A stretch of 37,532 bases of DNA from CAYRFQ01 sp964423615 (GCA_964423615.1 CAYRFQ010000077.1:1-37532); one strand, 5' to 3'. Numbered from the stretch's first letter, positions 18,071-27,044 are shown. Notes: generated by a model from the sequence alone, not told the origin. A program made the numbers and translations.

Positions 18071-20761
18071 TCAACTTATGAGTACGAACCAGATACACGT
18101 ACAAACCACAATCAAGAAAAGGACCATCAAAACCGTCACACATCCAGGCATTTTTGGAGCAGGCGGATTATTTTTCTTCCATTGTTCTCGCGCCTTGGCA
18201 TAAGCGTGCTCCATGGTCTCCTTGGGCAAGTTGAACTTTCTTTGGAACCCTTTGAGTTCCTCGAATTCCTGTTTTGTCGGGTGGCCTCGAGTCCGCTCGA
18301 AAATCGCTCGCAGAAAACCAGGTAATCGCCGCTGACCTTCCAGACGCAGCTGGCCCAATTGCTCGCGTTGCCGACGCTCTTGCGTAAGTCTCCGTTCTCG
18401 TTCCGCAGTGAGTCTTCTCTCCCTTTCTTGTTCGCGTCTCTGCCGTTCCCGCTCGGCAGCGAGTCTTCTCTCCCTATCGTGCCGTTCTTGCTCAAGCCGT
18501 CGCAGTTCTCGTTCGGCCGCTTCTTTTCGATCCTGGGTCAGGCGTTTGCGTTGTTCCTCTCGGCGTTTTCGTTCTTGTTCGGCCCTCAGTTCTTCGGGAC
18601 TGAGCACAACGACGTCCGGTTCTCGAACGACCTCGACTGATTTGCGGCCAACTTGATCAGGCAACTTGGGGGGCTGTGGTCCTCGGACGGTACGGGGCAA
18701 GTCTTCAAGAACTTTCTCGAACGAAGGAATTCGGTACCGGACTTCGTGATCCGTACATTCCTGGACGAGTTGCTTCCAGTTGCCGTGATCTTGACTTTTC
18801 TTCCAGTAGCGATCGTTCGGATTGGATATGCCAAACAGGGCGAAACATAACACTTTTCCGAACGAGTAGACGTCCGAATGTTTACCGATTTTTTCATCGG
18901 AGGTAAATCCGAGTTGTTCTGGCGCGGAGTACTCCAACGTCCCGACGCCGCTTTCAGCCAAAGACGTCTTCGTCCCCAATGTTTGCATCCGGCGACTCGT
19001 CTCGAGGACGCCACGTTGTAACGCCAGACCAAAGTCGATGATCTTGACGGCCCAGCCGCTCTTGGTTCGACGAACGAGCAGATTCGCTGGCTTCAAATCT
19101 CGGTGTAAGATTCCTTTCTGATGAGCCGCTTGCATGCCCTGGGCGATTTGTCGAGCAAGGAATCTCACGTCCTGGGGCGAAAAGGGGCCTCGCTCGCGAA
19201 CCCACGTGTCGAGCGTTGCGCCTGGAAAATATTCCATGACGATGTAAGGGCGTTCCCGTTGAACTGGATTGACGTTTCCCCAACCAAGCACTTTGATGAT
19301 GGCTGGGTGATCGAGAATTTGCAAAACGGCTGCTTCCCGGAAGACATCGTCCGAACCACGCTCCATCACATCCGGGTGAAAGGCCTTCACGACGGCCTGT
19401 TCGCCACGAACAACGTCCCGACACAAGAAAGCTGTTCCGAACCCACCGGCTCCAAGAATCTGCTGTGGCTGGTAACAGGAAAGGTCGAAGGGCGCAAACC
19501 GCTCTCCGTTGATGTGGACAGCGAGGATGATTTCTTCGAGTGCCGTTTTCCAATCTTTCTCTTCGATGGCTGCCCGATACGCGTTGTAGTGCGCCTCGGC
19601 TTTGACCAAGACGTCATTGGCGTTTTGGGCCGCTTCCTCGAACGTGTCCGCAGCTCCTTGAAAGTCGCCACTTCCGTATTGTAGCTTTCCAAGTTTGTTC
19701 AATAGCTCGGGAAGTTCTCTCTGGTCCTCGGGGGACAATTCACGGAACTGAGTGAGCAGTGCCTTGACGACCTGGCGTTCGTCCTCGCTTCGGATTGAGA
19801 AACTGTGTTGGGGCTTAATCTCCCCTTGGGACATGTTGTTTTTCTGAAGCAGTTGATCGACCTTTTGGTGGAGTTCGTCGACCTTGTTTTCGATCCTCCC
19901 AAGTCCACCCAAAACTCGATCGAATTCTGAGCCTAACTCGACCAATACGGCATCGATCCGCTCAAACGCGGCTTGTTGGGATTCGTATAACCGCTGTAAT
20001 GTGTCGGACATCAATTTCCGAGCCAGATCCGCATCGCTCTCGACTTCACGGTTAAAGAAAAAGGAAAACGCTACGGCCAACAACGGCGGTCCTTTCGGGG
20101 TCGGCATCCGTAAAAGGACGGCCAAGTTTGGGAACGATTTCGCCAAAGTGTCGGCCACCTGACTCACGGCCAGATGCGCGCCGACGATCAGCCCTTGGGG
20201 ATCGGTGTAGCGTTCGAAATGGGAAGATTGATCAACGACTTCTCTGGCCGTGACTTTCTCTGCAGAGAGCAATCCGGCCTTCTTCGCTTTGCGTAATTCT
20301 TCGAGACAAATTTTTCGAAAATCCAGCGCTGTGCCAGGGAAGGCGTCGCCATTTTGTGTCAAGAATTCCTGGATTTGTGTGGCCATGCCCTTCTTGTCAT
20401 GGTTGGCAAAAAAGCCTTCCACGCGTTCCAGAAAACTCTGTCCGGCCAACGCCATCGATAGGGATTTCCAGGCGCTGTCATTGGCACGAACCAAAGCCCT
20501 CTGGATGGCGCGTCCGTGGTCGGTGAAGTGTCGTTGCACCGCCTCCACGACCCTTCCCCCACTTATTTCCAGAGCCTGCATCACGATGAAACTAACGAGG
20601 GGACAGATGGGGACCATCTTGGGTTTCTCCAACCTGGTCAAGACTGGGTGGTCCTCTATCTTTTGGAATTGTTTCCGTGTAAACGAATCTCTCCGACCCA
20701 ACCCCTCGGTCGCGCTTCGGAGGGTATTCAAAACCAATTCCAAACCTTCCAGGAGCCCCAA
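18071..20761 (-). CDS. Tail-anchored Ser/Thr protein kinase with large N-terminal domain
   Basis: An 896-residue protein. Residues 1-280 form a mostly helical domain I do not recognise. A short coiled coil (about 285-310) and a TPR-like segment (355-420) follow. The kinase domain covers about 430-690, with Gly loop LGAGGFGTAF, VVKAFH lysine, HRDLKPANLLV (553-563), DFG in IIDFGLAL, and YSAPEQL. Residues 722-815 are a long Arg/Glu/Gln-rich helix. The last ~22 residues (CVTVLMVLFLIVVCTCIWFV) are a single membrane helix, so it is probably tail-anchored with the kinase in the cytoplasm. The start is uncertain: the longest frame begins with TTG at 20761, with no good ribosome site and no upstream ATG. 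It is 143 bp downstream of the diguanylate cyclase gene on the same strand. Confidence 0.88.
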   Translation of the reverse strand: MGLLEGLELVLNTLRSATEGLGRRDSFTRKQFQKIEDHPVLTRLEKPKMVPICPLVSFIVMQALEISGGRVVEAVQRHFTDHGRAIQRALVRANDSAWKSLSMALAGQSFLERVEGFFANHDKKGMATQIQEFLTQNGDAFPGTALDFRKICLEELRKAKKAGLLSAEKVTAREVVDQSSHFERYTDPQGLIVGAHLAVSQVADTLAKSFPNLAVLLRMPTPKGPPLLAVAFSFFFNREVESDADLARKLMSDTLQRLYESQQAAFERIDAVLVELGSEFDRVLGGLGRIENKVDELHQKVDQLLQKNNMSQGEIKPQHSFSIRSEDERQVVKALLTQFRELSPEDQRELPELLNKLGKLQYGSGDFQGAADTFEEAAQNANDVLVKAEAHYNAYRAAIEEKDWKTALEEIILAVHINGERFAPFDLSCYQPQQILGAGGFGTAFLCRDVVRGEQAVVKAFHPDVMERGSDDVFREAAVLQILDHPAIIKVLGWGNVNPVQRERPYIVMEYFPGATLDTWVRERGPFSPQDVRFLARQIAQGMQAAHQKGILHRDLKPANLLVRRTKSGWAVKIIDFGLALQRGVLETSRRMQTLGTKTSLAESGVGTLEYSAPEQLGFTSDEKIGKHSDVYSFGKVLCFALFGISNPNDRYWKKSQDHGNWKQLVQECTDHEVRYRIPSFEKVLEDLPRTVRGPQPPKLPDQVGRKSVEVVREPDVVVLSPEELRAEQERKRREEQRKRLTQDRKEAAERELRRLEQERHDRERRLAAERERQRREQERERRLTAERERRLTQERRQREQLGQLRLEGQRRLPGFLRAIFERTRGHPTKQEFEELKGFQRKFNLPKETMEHAYAKAREQWKKNNPPAPKMPGCVTVLMVLFLIVVCTCIWFVLIS

Positions 20762-20904
20762 GACCTGTTCCGGAACGAATGCAAGTATAGCGATTGTTTG
20801 GTATCTTACGGACGACGGTTAGAGATTTGTAGTACAGAGAGGTCGTTGGACTGGACGCAAGAATTTTGCAGCATGGGTGCCTACGAAAACTGGAAATCGC
20901 GACG

Positions 20905-21834
20905 TTAACTCACGACTCGATTCCGTCCCTGTTTTTTGGCCTGGTAGAGTTTTTCGTCGGTGCGTCGGATGAGTTCGTAAGGTGCGAGGAGTTCTTCGCC
21001 CGCCGTAATGGTCACGCCGAGGCTGATCGTGACAGAATAGGTCTTGTCCTCAAAGACAAAGGGTTGGTCCGCGACAGTTTGGCGTAAACGTTCGCTCAGG
21101 TTCACAGCTCCTTCGAGCGTCGTTTCTGGAAGGACAACCGCAAATTCTTCACCGCCGTACCTGGCAAACAGTTCTTCTTTGCGAATGTTCCCCCGCAAAC
21201 GAGAAGCTAACTCGCGGAGCGTGAAGTCTCCACCGAGGTGCCCCAGGTCTTCGTTCACTTGCTTGAACCGGTCAATGTCAAACATGACCAAGGAAAGAGG
21301 CCGGCAGTAGCGAATCGAACGAGCCAATTCGCGATCCAGGAATTCCAGTAGATATCGTTTGTTGTGGATGTCGGTCAATGCATCGATGATCGTCAAGCGG
21401 TAGATTTCTTCGTGGTATTCGGCCTCTACGTTGCCTCCGCTGAGGAATCGGTAAATGCAGTTGCCAACGCGTAGATAGTCCCCGTCGGTGAGCCGACACA
21501 TGGCAGCAGGAATGTCGTTGACGAAAGTCCCGTTGGTGCTCTGCAAATCGACCGCCATGTAACCTTCGGCAGTCGGTTGGATGCGTGCGTGTCTTCGGGA
21601 GACAGAGTAATCGTTGATCCGGATGTCGCTCTCGTTGCCTCGCCCCAAGACCACGGGTTTGTCGCGCAAGACGTGCCTCGTTCCCATCTCCGCACCGGTG
21701 GGATAAATGTGGACAAGACATGGATGACTGTTTCGAATCGAGAAAGGCTTAGCAGGCGTGGTGACCCAAGTTTCAGCCACCTTTTCGGGGGACTCGCGTG
21801 GGGTTTCGTTTGTTCTTGGCAAGCACACATCCAT
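20905..21834 (-). CDS. FHA-GGDEF diguanylate cyclase
   Basis: A 309-residue signalling protein. An FHA domain (about residues 45-130; LGRGNESDIRI, SVSRRHARI, LQSTNGTFVND) binds phosphothreonine. A GGDEF domain (about 145-305) makes cyclic di-GMP; its active site is GGEEF at 227-231, an accepted active variant. The inhibitory site expected five residues before it reads RKEE, not the usual RxxD, so product feedback may be altered. A kinase gene lies directly downstream, giving a plausible source of phosphothreonine signals for the FHA domain. I chose the ATG at 21834; an in-frame extension to 22053 lacks similarity, and an ATG at 21897 is possible. Confidence 0.88.
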   Translation of the reverse strand: MDVCLPRTNETPRESPEKVAETWVTTPAKPFSIRNSHPCLVHIYPTGAEMGTRHVLRDKPVVLGRGNESDIRINDYSVSRRHARIQPTAEGYMAVDLQSTNGTFVNDIPAAMCRLTDGDYLRVGNCIYRFLSGGNVEAEYHEEIYRLTIIDALTDIHNKRYLLEFLDRELARSIRYCRPLSLVMFDIDRFKQVNEDLGHLGGDFTLRELASRLRGNIRKEELFARYGGEEFAVVLPETTLEGAVNLSERLRQTVADQPFVFEDKTYSVTISLGVTITAGEELLAPYELIRRTDEKLYQAKKQGRNRVVS

Positions 21835-22315
21835 ATTTTTGGGGCTCACAAGATTGGAATTGTGGTGAAGCGGAAGACTCCGCCTTGACAACATCATGTT
21901 CCCAGGGCTCGAGATCGGAAAAAAAGGTGATCCCTTCGGAAGAATTCCTGCCGTGAACGCGTTCGGGCAAGCTGAGACGTTCCAACAATCCACCCTTTCA
22001 AATTTACTCCAGTTTAGGCCATAAAGACTCGACAGGCCAGAAAATCCAGACAAACAAGCTTACTTTTCCAAATCGTTTACCCACTTTGCGCGAAGTACGA
22101 AGAGACATCCACGGGCTGTTCATATCGATTTGGCAGGCCAAGTGAGTTCACACACGAACCTGAAGGCCCAGGAAGTATCTGTCTCTTTGAGAGCCTCGCT
22201 AGCCCATTGGGATCGGGCAATTAGAACGAGCCGCAAACACGCACATGGAATTCAATCATAGACGGTGTGTTCTCTCGTTACTTCCACGATAAAACAACAA
22301 AAACAGACGTTTGTT

Positions 22316-22345
22316 TTGACCAATTCGCCTGCTTTTGAATATTAT
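22316..22345 (+). promoter_or_regulatory. Putative promoter P1 of the helicase-DUF932 unit
   Basis: TTGACC (22316-22321), 18-bp spacer, TATTAT (22340-22345). Both boxes match sigma-70 consensus at 5 of 6 positions. The region is strongly A/T-rich. Confidence 0.55.
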
Positions 22346-22349
22346 CGAA

Positions 22350-22384
22350 GCAAATAAAAGAACATTTTTGAACAATTTATTTGC
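22350..22384. promoter_or_regulatory. Operator-like inverted repeat between P1 and P2
   Basis: A perfect 9-bp inverted repeat, GCAAATAAA (22350-22358) and TTTATTTGC (22376-22384), with 17 bp between arms. Inside are two GAACA words 10 bp apart (22360, 22370). Two more GAACA words lie at 22434 and 22445. Its place just after the P1 -10 box and before the P2 -35 box fits a repressor site; this is inference. Confidence 0.45.
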
Positions 22385-22392
22385 AAATAGTG

Positions 22393-22421
22393 TTGACAAT
22401 ACGCCATGACGACTGTAGATT
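22393..22421 (+). promoter_or_regulatory. Putative promoter P2 of the helicase-DUF932 unit
   Basis: A perfect -35 TTGACA (22393-22398), 17-bp spacer, TAGATT (22416-22421; 4 of 6). About 115 bp before the helicase ATG. Confidence 0.5.
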
Positions 22422-22535
22422 CAAAGGTGTAAGGAACATAAAAGAACACTTTATCAGTGAAGCTGTTCAGAAATCATTCAAAAGTATTCTTAAACAACAT
22501 TCTTTGAAACAAACACTGTGACCTGGAGCAAAACC

Positions 22536-23759
22536 ATGGCAACCATCCAAAAGAAGAAGGAATCTCGAAGGGTGAAACAATCGGGAGAAAAAACCAAGGC
22601 CGAATCGCAGATGGCTCAAAACCAAGCCGAAATGACCGTCGAGGAACTGATCCCCCAAACTCGCGTCGAGCCGCGACCTTACCAGAAGAAGATCATCGAG
22701 CGAGTCGCCGGAGCATTCTGCGACCAGAACCTTCGATCGGTCCTGATCGAAAGTCCCACGGGAAGCGGCAAAACGGTCATGGGTTTGATGGCAGCCCGAT
22801 TGCTCCAGGAAAGGCTCGGTTTAAAGATCGGCTGGGTGGCCATGCGGCGAAACTTGCTGACCCAAGCAGCCGCCGAAAATCGTGACATGGGGATCAACGC
22901 ACAAATCTCCTGGATTTCGATGTTCGACAAGGAACCCCCAACCGACCTTGACATGCTCGTCGTCGACGAAGCCCAACACGACGGGGCGAGCAGCATGACG
23001 TTCCTGCACAGTGTTATCCAGCCGCGTTTCATCTTGGGCCTCTCGGCAACGCCCTTCCGGGCTGACAAGGTCAAGCTGTGCTTCGACACCGTCGTCAAGG
23101 AAGCCACGATCCACCGACTCATTCAAGACGGATACCTCAGCCAGTACAACCACTACACGATCCCGTCCTACAAACCGGAAATCGTGGCCGACATGTACTG
23201 CAACGACAAGGAGAAATGGGGTAAGTCGATCATGTATTTCCACACGCTCAACCAATGTAACGAAGCCGCCGAATCTCTCAGACGCAACGGCGTAAAGGCC
23301 GACATCGTCACAGGGAGCAGCAACCGAGACGCCCAACTCGATGCTTTTCGAGACGGGCGCACCGAGGTTTTGCTCAACTGCATGGTATTGGCCGAAGGGT
23401 TCAATTGTCCTGACATCAAGACTGTCTTTTGTCGTCCGTCGTGCAAGGGCGTGACGATCCAGATGTGCGGGCGAGTGTTACGACTCCATAAAGACTTGCC
23501 GACGAAACAAATCGTCCAGTGTCAAAAAACCCGATGGCCATTCGTCCGCACTGCCAAACCGGCTCAACAATTCGTCCGCGTCGAGGACAACTGGCGTTCA
23601 CTCGAAGTGAATCCACAGATCAATCAGGTGACGGTGCGAGCCATCACTGCCATCGCTCGAACGGATGTGAAGCTTCCCAAGTTCCTCACGAACGGAGGAG
23701 TTGGCGAACGACGACGAAGGGAACTTCAAGAACGTCGAGAGAACCGAGAGAATTCTTAA
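22536..23759 (+). CDS. SF2 DEAD/DEAH-type helicase (RadD/UvsW-like)
   Basis: A 407-residue superfamily 2 helicase. The N-terminal ~40 residues are Lys/Gln-rich and probably disordered. A Q-like motif (PRPYQKKII, about 47-55) precedes Walker A SPTGSGKT (73-80). Motif II is DEAQH (144-148), motif III is SAT (170-172), and the second RecA domain has motif VI QMCGRVLR (309-316). The C-terminus is Arg/Glu-rich. The layout is closest to phage UvsW or bacterial RadD helicases, which remodel branched DNA or recombination intermediates, but I cannot fix the substrate. The ATG at 22536 has GGAG 8 bp upstream and beats a GTG at 22518. The DUF932 gene follows after 145 bp with no terminator between, so they are likely one unit. 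Confidence 0.9.
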   Translation: MATIQKKKESRRVKQSGEKTKAESQMAQNQAEMTVEELIPQTRVEPRPYQKKIIERVAGAFCDQNLRSVLIESPTGSGKTVMGLMAARLLQERLGLKIGWVAMRRNLLTQAAAENRDMGINAQISWISMFDKEPPTDLDMLVVDEAQHDGASSMTFLHSVIQPRFILGLSATPFRADKVKLCFDTVVKEATIHRLIQDGYLSQYNHYTIPSYKPEIVADMYCNDKEKWGKSIMYFHTLNQCNEAAESLRRNGVKADIVTGSSNRDAQLDAFRDGRTEVLLNCMVLAEGFNCPDIKTVFCRPSCKGVTIQMCGRVLRLHKDLPTKQIVQCQKTRWPFVRTAKPAQQFVRVEDNWRSLEVNPQINQVTVRAITAIARTDVKLPKFLTNGGVGERRRRELQERRENRENS

Positions 23760-23904
23760 GCGAAAAACAATCCGGAACAGACAGAAGAGCACACAGGAAA
23801 CAACAGAGAACAGACAACGCTAACGATTACCTAATTTCTAGCAAACTAATTGTCCACAACCTAAATCGAGATTACGTTCTCACAACCAGCAACGGAGTTT
23901 ACCA

Positions 23905-25053
23905 ATGTCCCAGCGATTCGAGTACGGCACTGCACGCATCAACGACTTCAATGTTCACAGCACCATCACCAAGGGCAAGGTTACGGCCAGCACGGTTGCA
24001 CTTGGCGGGCAGGTGTTCAAGGCGAACAAACGATTCTGGAACAGTTTGCACATGCGATACGGGTTCACATCGAACATCTTCCGATACTTCAGTCACCAAG
24101 AAGTTTTCGACCGCATCAACCAGGTCAACCCAGAAGACGAAATCCGCTACTGCGTTTCGTACGACGAAGACGACAAGGGTCAACTCTTGGCCATCAGCAG
24201 CCCAACGAGTGCCGTCATCAATTACGACGAACTCCAAGGCTTGTTGAAAAAGTACGGTGCCGAGGAAATCAAATACGCCAACGGCGTCGTTACGAGCCGC
24301 CACAAGCCACGCAACGCAGGTACTTTCGACATCGCGGGCGATGATTTCCAAAACAAGTTCGTTTTACAAGCACCGATCGACGGCTTCGGTAAACCGTGTG
24401 TCTACCTCTCGCTCCTGCGACTCGTTTGCAGCAACGGTGCGATCGCCATGACGCCAGTGTTCCGTAGCGAATTGAATCCGGGTCGGTCGGGAGGCAGCAC
24501 GGAATACTCGCTGACGCGTGTTCTCGACGGCTTCAACAACGAAGAAGGTTACGATGCCCTCTCGAAGCGATTCGACTCGGCGTCTCGAAGCTGGGCTTCG
24601 GTCAACGAAGTGAACCGGCTGTACAAGACGATCTCTCGCTTGAGTTTTAAGCAATCTGAAGCCGGGAAGGCCAAGGCGAAGAAGAACGCCGAGGCGATCA
24701 TCGGAACCGACGGAGTTGCCGAAGACGGCACGAAGCTCAACGTCTTCCGCAGCTTCAATCAGATGACTGGTAACTTGGCCGAAATCTACGGCCTGGCTAA
24801 CATGAACGCTCTGAGCGCGAAGCGACAACGAACGTTGCCGACGGCTTGCACGATCTACGACTTGATCAACTTCACGAGCGAAGTCGCCACTCACCACGTC
24901 GCTCCCGAAGACAGCCGCAAACTCCAAGCCTATCTCGGCGACCTGATCTCGACCGAGTACGACCTTGAAGGCACCGTTGAGCACTTCCCGAACTGGAAAG
25001 ATTTCTTCATCGGAAACGGCGAAACGACCAGCACGCTAGCCGGCATGTCGTAA
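23905..25053 (+). CDS. DUF932 family protein (phage/plasmid-like)
   Basis: A 382-residue protein that fits DUF932, a family common in phages, plasmids and bacterial accessory regions and of unknown biochemical function. The family hallmark is the central RLVCSNGAIAMTPVFRSE segment (about residues 173-190). The C-terminal third is helical. There is no signal peptide or membrane helix. GGAG lies 7 bp before the ATG. The gene uses few rare-looking codons (AAC, AAG and GGC predominate), which may mean strong expression. It is paired with the helicase upstream and ends at a strong terminator. DUF932 genes in phages often lie among recombination genes, which fits a DNA-processing role; that is inference. 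Confidence 0.78.
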   Translation: MSQRFEYGTARINDFNVHSTITKGKVTASTVALGGQVFKANKRFWNSLHMRYGFTSNIFRYFSHQEVFDRINQVNPEDEIRYCVSYDEDDKGQLLAISSPTSAVINYDELQGLLKKYGAEEIKYANGVVTSRHKPRNAGTFDIAGDDFQNKFVLQAPIDGFGKPCVYLSLLRLVCSNGAIAMTPVFRSELNPGRSGGSTEYSLTRVLDGFNNEEGYDALSKRFDSASRSWASVNEVNRLYKTISRLSFKQSEAGKAKAKKNAEAIIGTDGVAEDGTKLNVFRSFNQMTGNLAEIYGLANMNALSAKRQRTLPTACTIYDLINFTSEVATHHVAPEDSRKLQAYLGDLISTEYDLEGTVEHFPNWKDFFIGNGETTSTLAGMS

Positions 25054-25070
25054 GAATTGCGAAAAATACA

Positions 25071-25106
25071 AAAGCCGCCGTGGGGTTACCTTCGGCGGCT
25101 TTTTTT
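25071..25106 (+). terminator. Strong Rho-independent terminator after DUF932
   Basis: A perfect 10-bp stem (AAAGCCGCCG 25071-25080 with CGGCGGCTTT 25093-25102, 12-nt loop) running into a T-tract that ends at 25106. It begins 18 bp after the stop codon. On the other strand the stem is followed by TTTTGTATTTTT, so it may also end transcription from the convergent PQQ-type gene. Confidence 0.92.
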
Positions 25107-25212
25107 GATGAGGAATCTCCACACCTTGACTGTTCACTTCGCTGCCGGAAGATGTCTCGCAACGAACATTCAGGACAATTCTGTTCATGCGAAATTTGTT
25201 GGTCCTCGTGCT

Positions 25213-26484
25213 CTATTCGTTTGGATTTCGCCAACGATAGACTGAGAGCGAATCGAGTCCACGCACGTAGATCTCATCATCACAGACGGCAACGTGCGCC
25301 CAAGTCCCGCCCCGGCTAATTCTTCTTTGGTCGAGCAGTCGAAAACTTTTGGGATCTGCCTGGATAAGAAAGAGGAAGCCTTCTTCATCGAGAGCCAAGA
25401 TTTGGTCGTTGTTCGCTACCATGCTCCAGTAATCGCCAAACCTCCTGTCCGATACCCAGACGGTCTTCCCTGTTTTCGCGTTGAGGCAAAGCAAACCCTT
25501 TCGCGCCGTGAAAAGATAAATGTGGTCGCGAATCCGGAGAGGACTCGACATGTATCCGTCTCTCGTATTGGTCCAGGCACGACGAACACGGTAGGCACCT
25601 TTCTCTCGCTCGACATCCACGCGGACCGAGGGATTTGCGAACATACTCACAAAGATCGCATCGTCCTTCAGCTTGAGTGGAGTAACGATGGTCGTGTTCC
25701 GAAAAGCACCGACGGTCTGTTTCCAAAAGACCTTTCCCGTTTCAAGGTCGAGTCCAGCGACGACGCTTCGATTCAACACGACGAGTTGTTTCTGGCCGGC
25801 CAAATTCGCAAGGATCGGGGAAGCATCAGCGCCGCCGAATTCCTTGGGATTGTCGAGCAGGACTCGCCAAATCACTTTGCCGTTTTTTTTGTCGACCCGT
25901 ACAACTCCGACGGCGGCTTGGACGTAAACGGAGCCCTTGTGGACCAACGGAGAACTCACCATGCCGAACAACGGATTGGGTGTGCGGTATTGCTTTTTGA
26001 AATCCACCTTCCAGCGGACGTTGCCGTTTTTGGTGTTGAAGCAGACCAACAAATCCCGCATTCCGCCAACATACAGCGATTCCCCATCGTAAGCAGGAGT
26101 CGAGCGAATCCAATCGCCGTTCGCTTTGGCATAGCTCGGGACGGCCATGCCGCCTATCCAGGTCGATTTCCAGAGCTGCTTGCCGGTGTTGCGGTCGAGC
26201 GCCACAACTCCTTCCCGTCCAGGCTTGATGGTTTCGGTCACGAAAATTCGGTCTGCCGTTACGATTGGGCTGGAATAACTGGGTCTCAGTTTTACCTGCC
26301 ACTTGAGTTTGAGAAATTCCTGAGAGAGCTTGGTGGGCCAAGGCTTCTGAGAACGGACTTGACCATCACGAGTCGGGCCTCGCCACTGAGGCCAAACGGT
26401 TTTAGAAGGCTCTTGAGCGTATACAACGTGGCTGCAGCAAGAACTGTAGGCCACCAGGAATGTTAGAATACAGACTGACTTCAT
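25213..26484 (-). CDS. Secreted PQQ-type beta-propeller protein (BamB-like repeats)
   Basis: A 423-residue exported beta-propeller protein. A signal peptide (about residues 1-23, ending VVYAQE) is followed by the WPQWRGPTRDG opening common to planctomycete PQQ-like proteins. About seven propeller blades follow; typical blade cores are ALDRNTGKQLWKS, FNTKNGNVRWKV, RVDKKNGKVIWRV, LDLETGKVFWKQ and LNAKTGKTVWVS. Such proteins are annotated as PQQ-binding-like or BamB-like; I see no clear quinone-dehydrogenase catalytic set, so it may be a binding or scaffold protein. AAGGA lies 9 bp before the ATG. Confidence 0.92.
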   Translation of the reverse strand: MKSVCILTFLVAYSSCCSHVVYAQEPSKTVWPQWRGPTRDGQVRSQKPWPTKLSQEFLKLKWQVKLRPSYSSPIVTADRIFVTETIKPGREGVVALDRNTGKQLWKSTWIGGMAVPSYAKANGDWIRSTPAYDGESLYVGGMRDLLVCFNTKNGNVRWKVDFKKQYRTPNPLFGMVSSPLVHKGSVYVQAAVGVVRVDKKNGKVIWRVLLDNPKEFGGADASPILANLAGQKQLVVLNRSVVAGLDLETGKVFWKQTVGAFRNTTIVTPLKLKDDAIFVSMFANPSVRVDVEREKGAYRVRRAWTNTRDGYMSSPLRIRDHIYLFTARKGLLCLNAKTGKTVWVSDRRFGDYWSMVANNDQILALDEEGFLFLIQADPKSFRLLDQRRISRGGTWAHVAVCDDEIYVRGLDSLSVYRWRNPNE

Positions 26485-26505
26485 GTAATTGGTCCTTGGG
26501 GTGAC

Positions 26506-27039
26506 TTGGGAAGAGACACCAGGTTCAAGTTCACAGATGCCTACGGTTCATCTATAGTCACCGAACCAGCGGAAGAACGACGTTTCTGGAGAAGCCACGG
26601 TGTTTCCTTCGTCGTGGCTTGTTCGGCTTCGAGGAGTTCATTACTCTGTCGTGATGCCGACGACAATGACCCCGAGGAAATCCGACGGGAGGTGCAAGAA
26701 ACAATCGTAGAAAAATCCGGCGTGGTGATTCCCTGTGTTGTAGTCGTTCCTGTTCAAGAAATGGAACCATGGTGGCTGGCGGATCTATCCGGTCTCGGGA
26801 ACTTATTCCAATGGTGTACCAATATCGCGTCGGAGAAAAATCCGGAAAGCATCAACAGTCCCAAAGAGCATCTCGTCAAATTGACCAAACATCCGAAGAA
26901 GAAAAAATCTCACTACAGCCCACCAACACATCACCCAAGGATGGCCGAGATCATCGATTTAGACGCTGTCTACAAATGCTGTCCCTCATTCCAAACACTC
27001 GTTGATTTCGTCCGCGAGGAATTCGAACAAACCGAGTAA
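26506..27039 (+). pseudogene. N-terminally truncated DUF4276-like (Toprim-type) gene remnant
   Basis: The frame is open for 177 codons, but only the part from about 26620 onward looks coding. It reads CRDADDNDPEEIRR, VVVVPVQEMEPWWLADL and NPESINSPKEHLVKL. This order resembles the middle and end of DUF4276 proteins, a Toprim-like family found with defence and accessory genes. The N-terminal part that should carry the conserved Glu motif is missing, and there is no ATG or ribosome site at the 5' end, only a TTG. The divergent beta-propeller gene begins just 21 bp away, so the gene was probably cut by a rearrangement. It ends 5 bp from the stop of the convergent ABC ATPase gene. It could still encode a short protein. 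Confidence 0.5.
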
Positions 27040-27044
27040 TCACT

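Larger units (their letters stand above)
21835..22535. other. Long A/T-rich control region before the helicase gene
   Basis: A 700-bp gap. The first ~220 bp is the open but non-homologous extension of the diguanylate cyclase frame. From about 22290 to 22500 the DNA becomes markedly A/T-rich and holds two promoter-like elements, a palindrome and repeated GAACA words, each listed separately. Confidence 0.6.

Noticed and set aside
23519..24247. 242-codon frame overlapping the helicase and DUF932 genes
   Set aside because: It is an alternative-frame shadow that overlaps both supported genes; its translation is unrecognisable.
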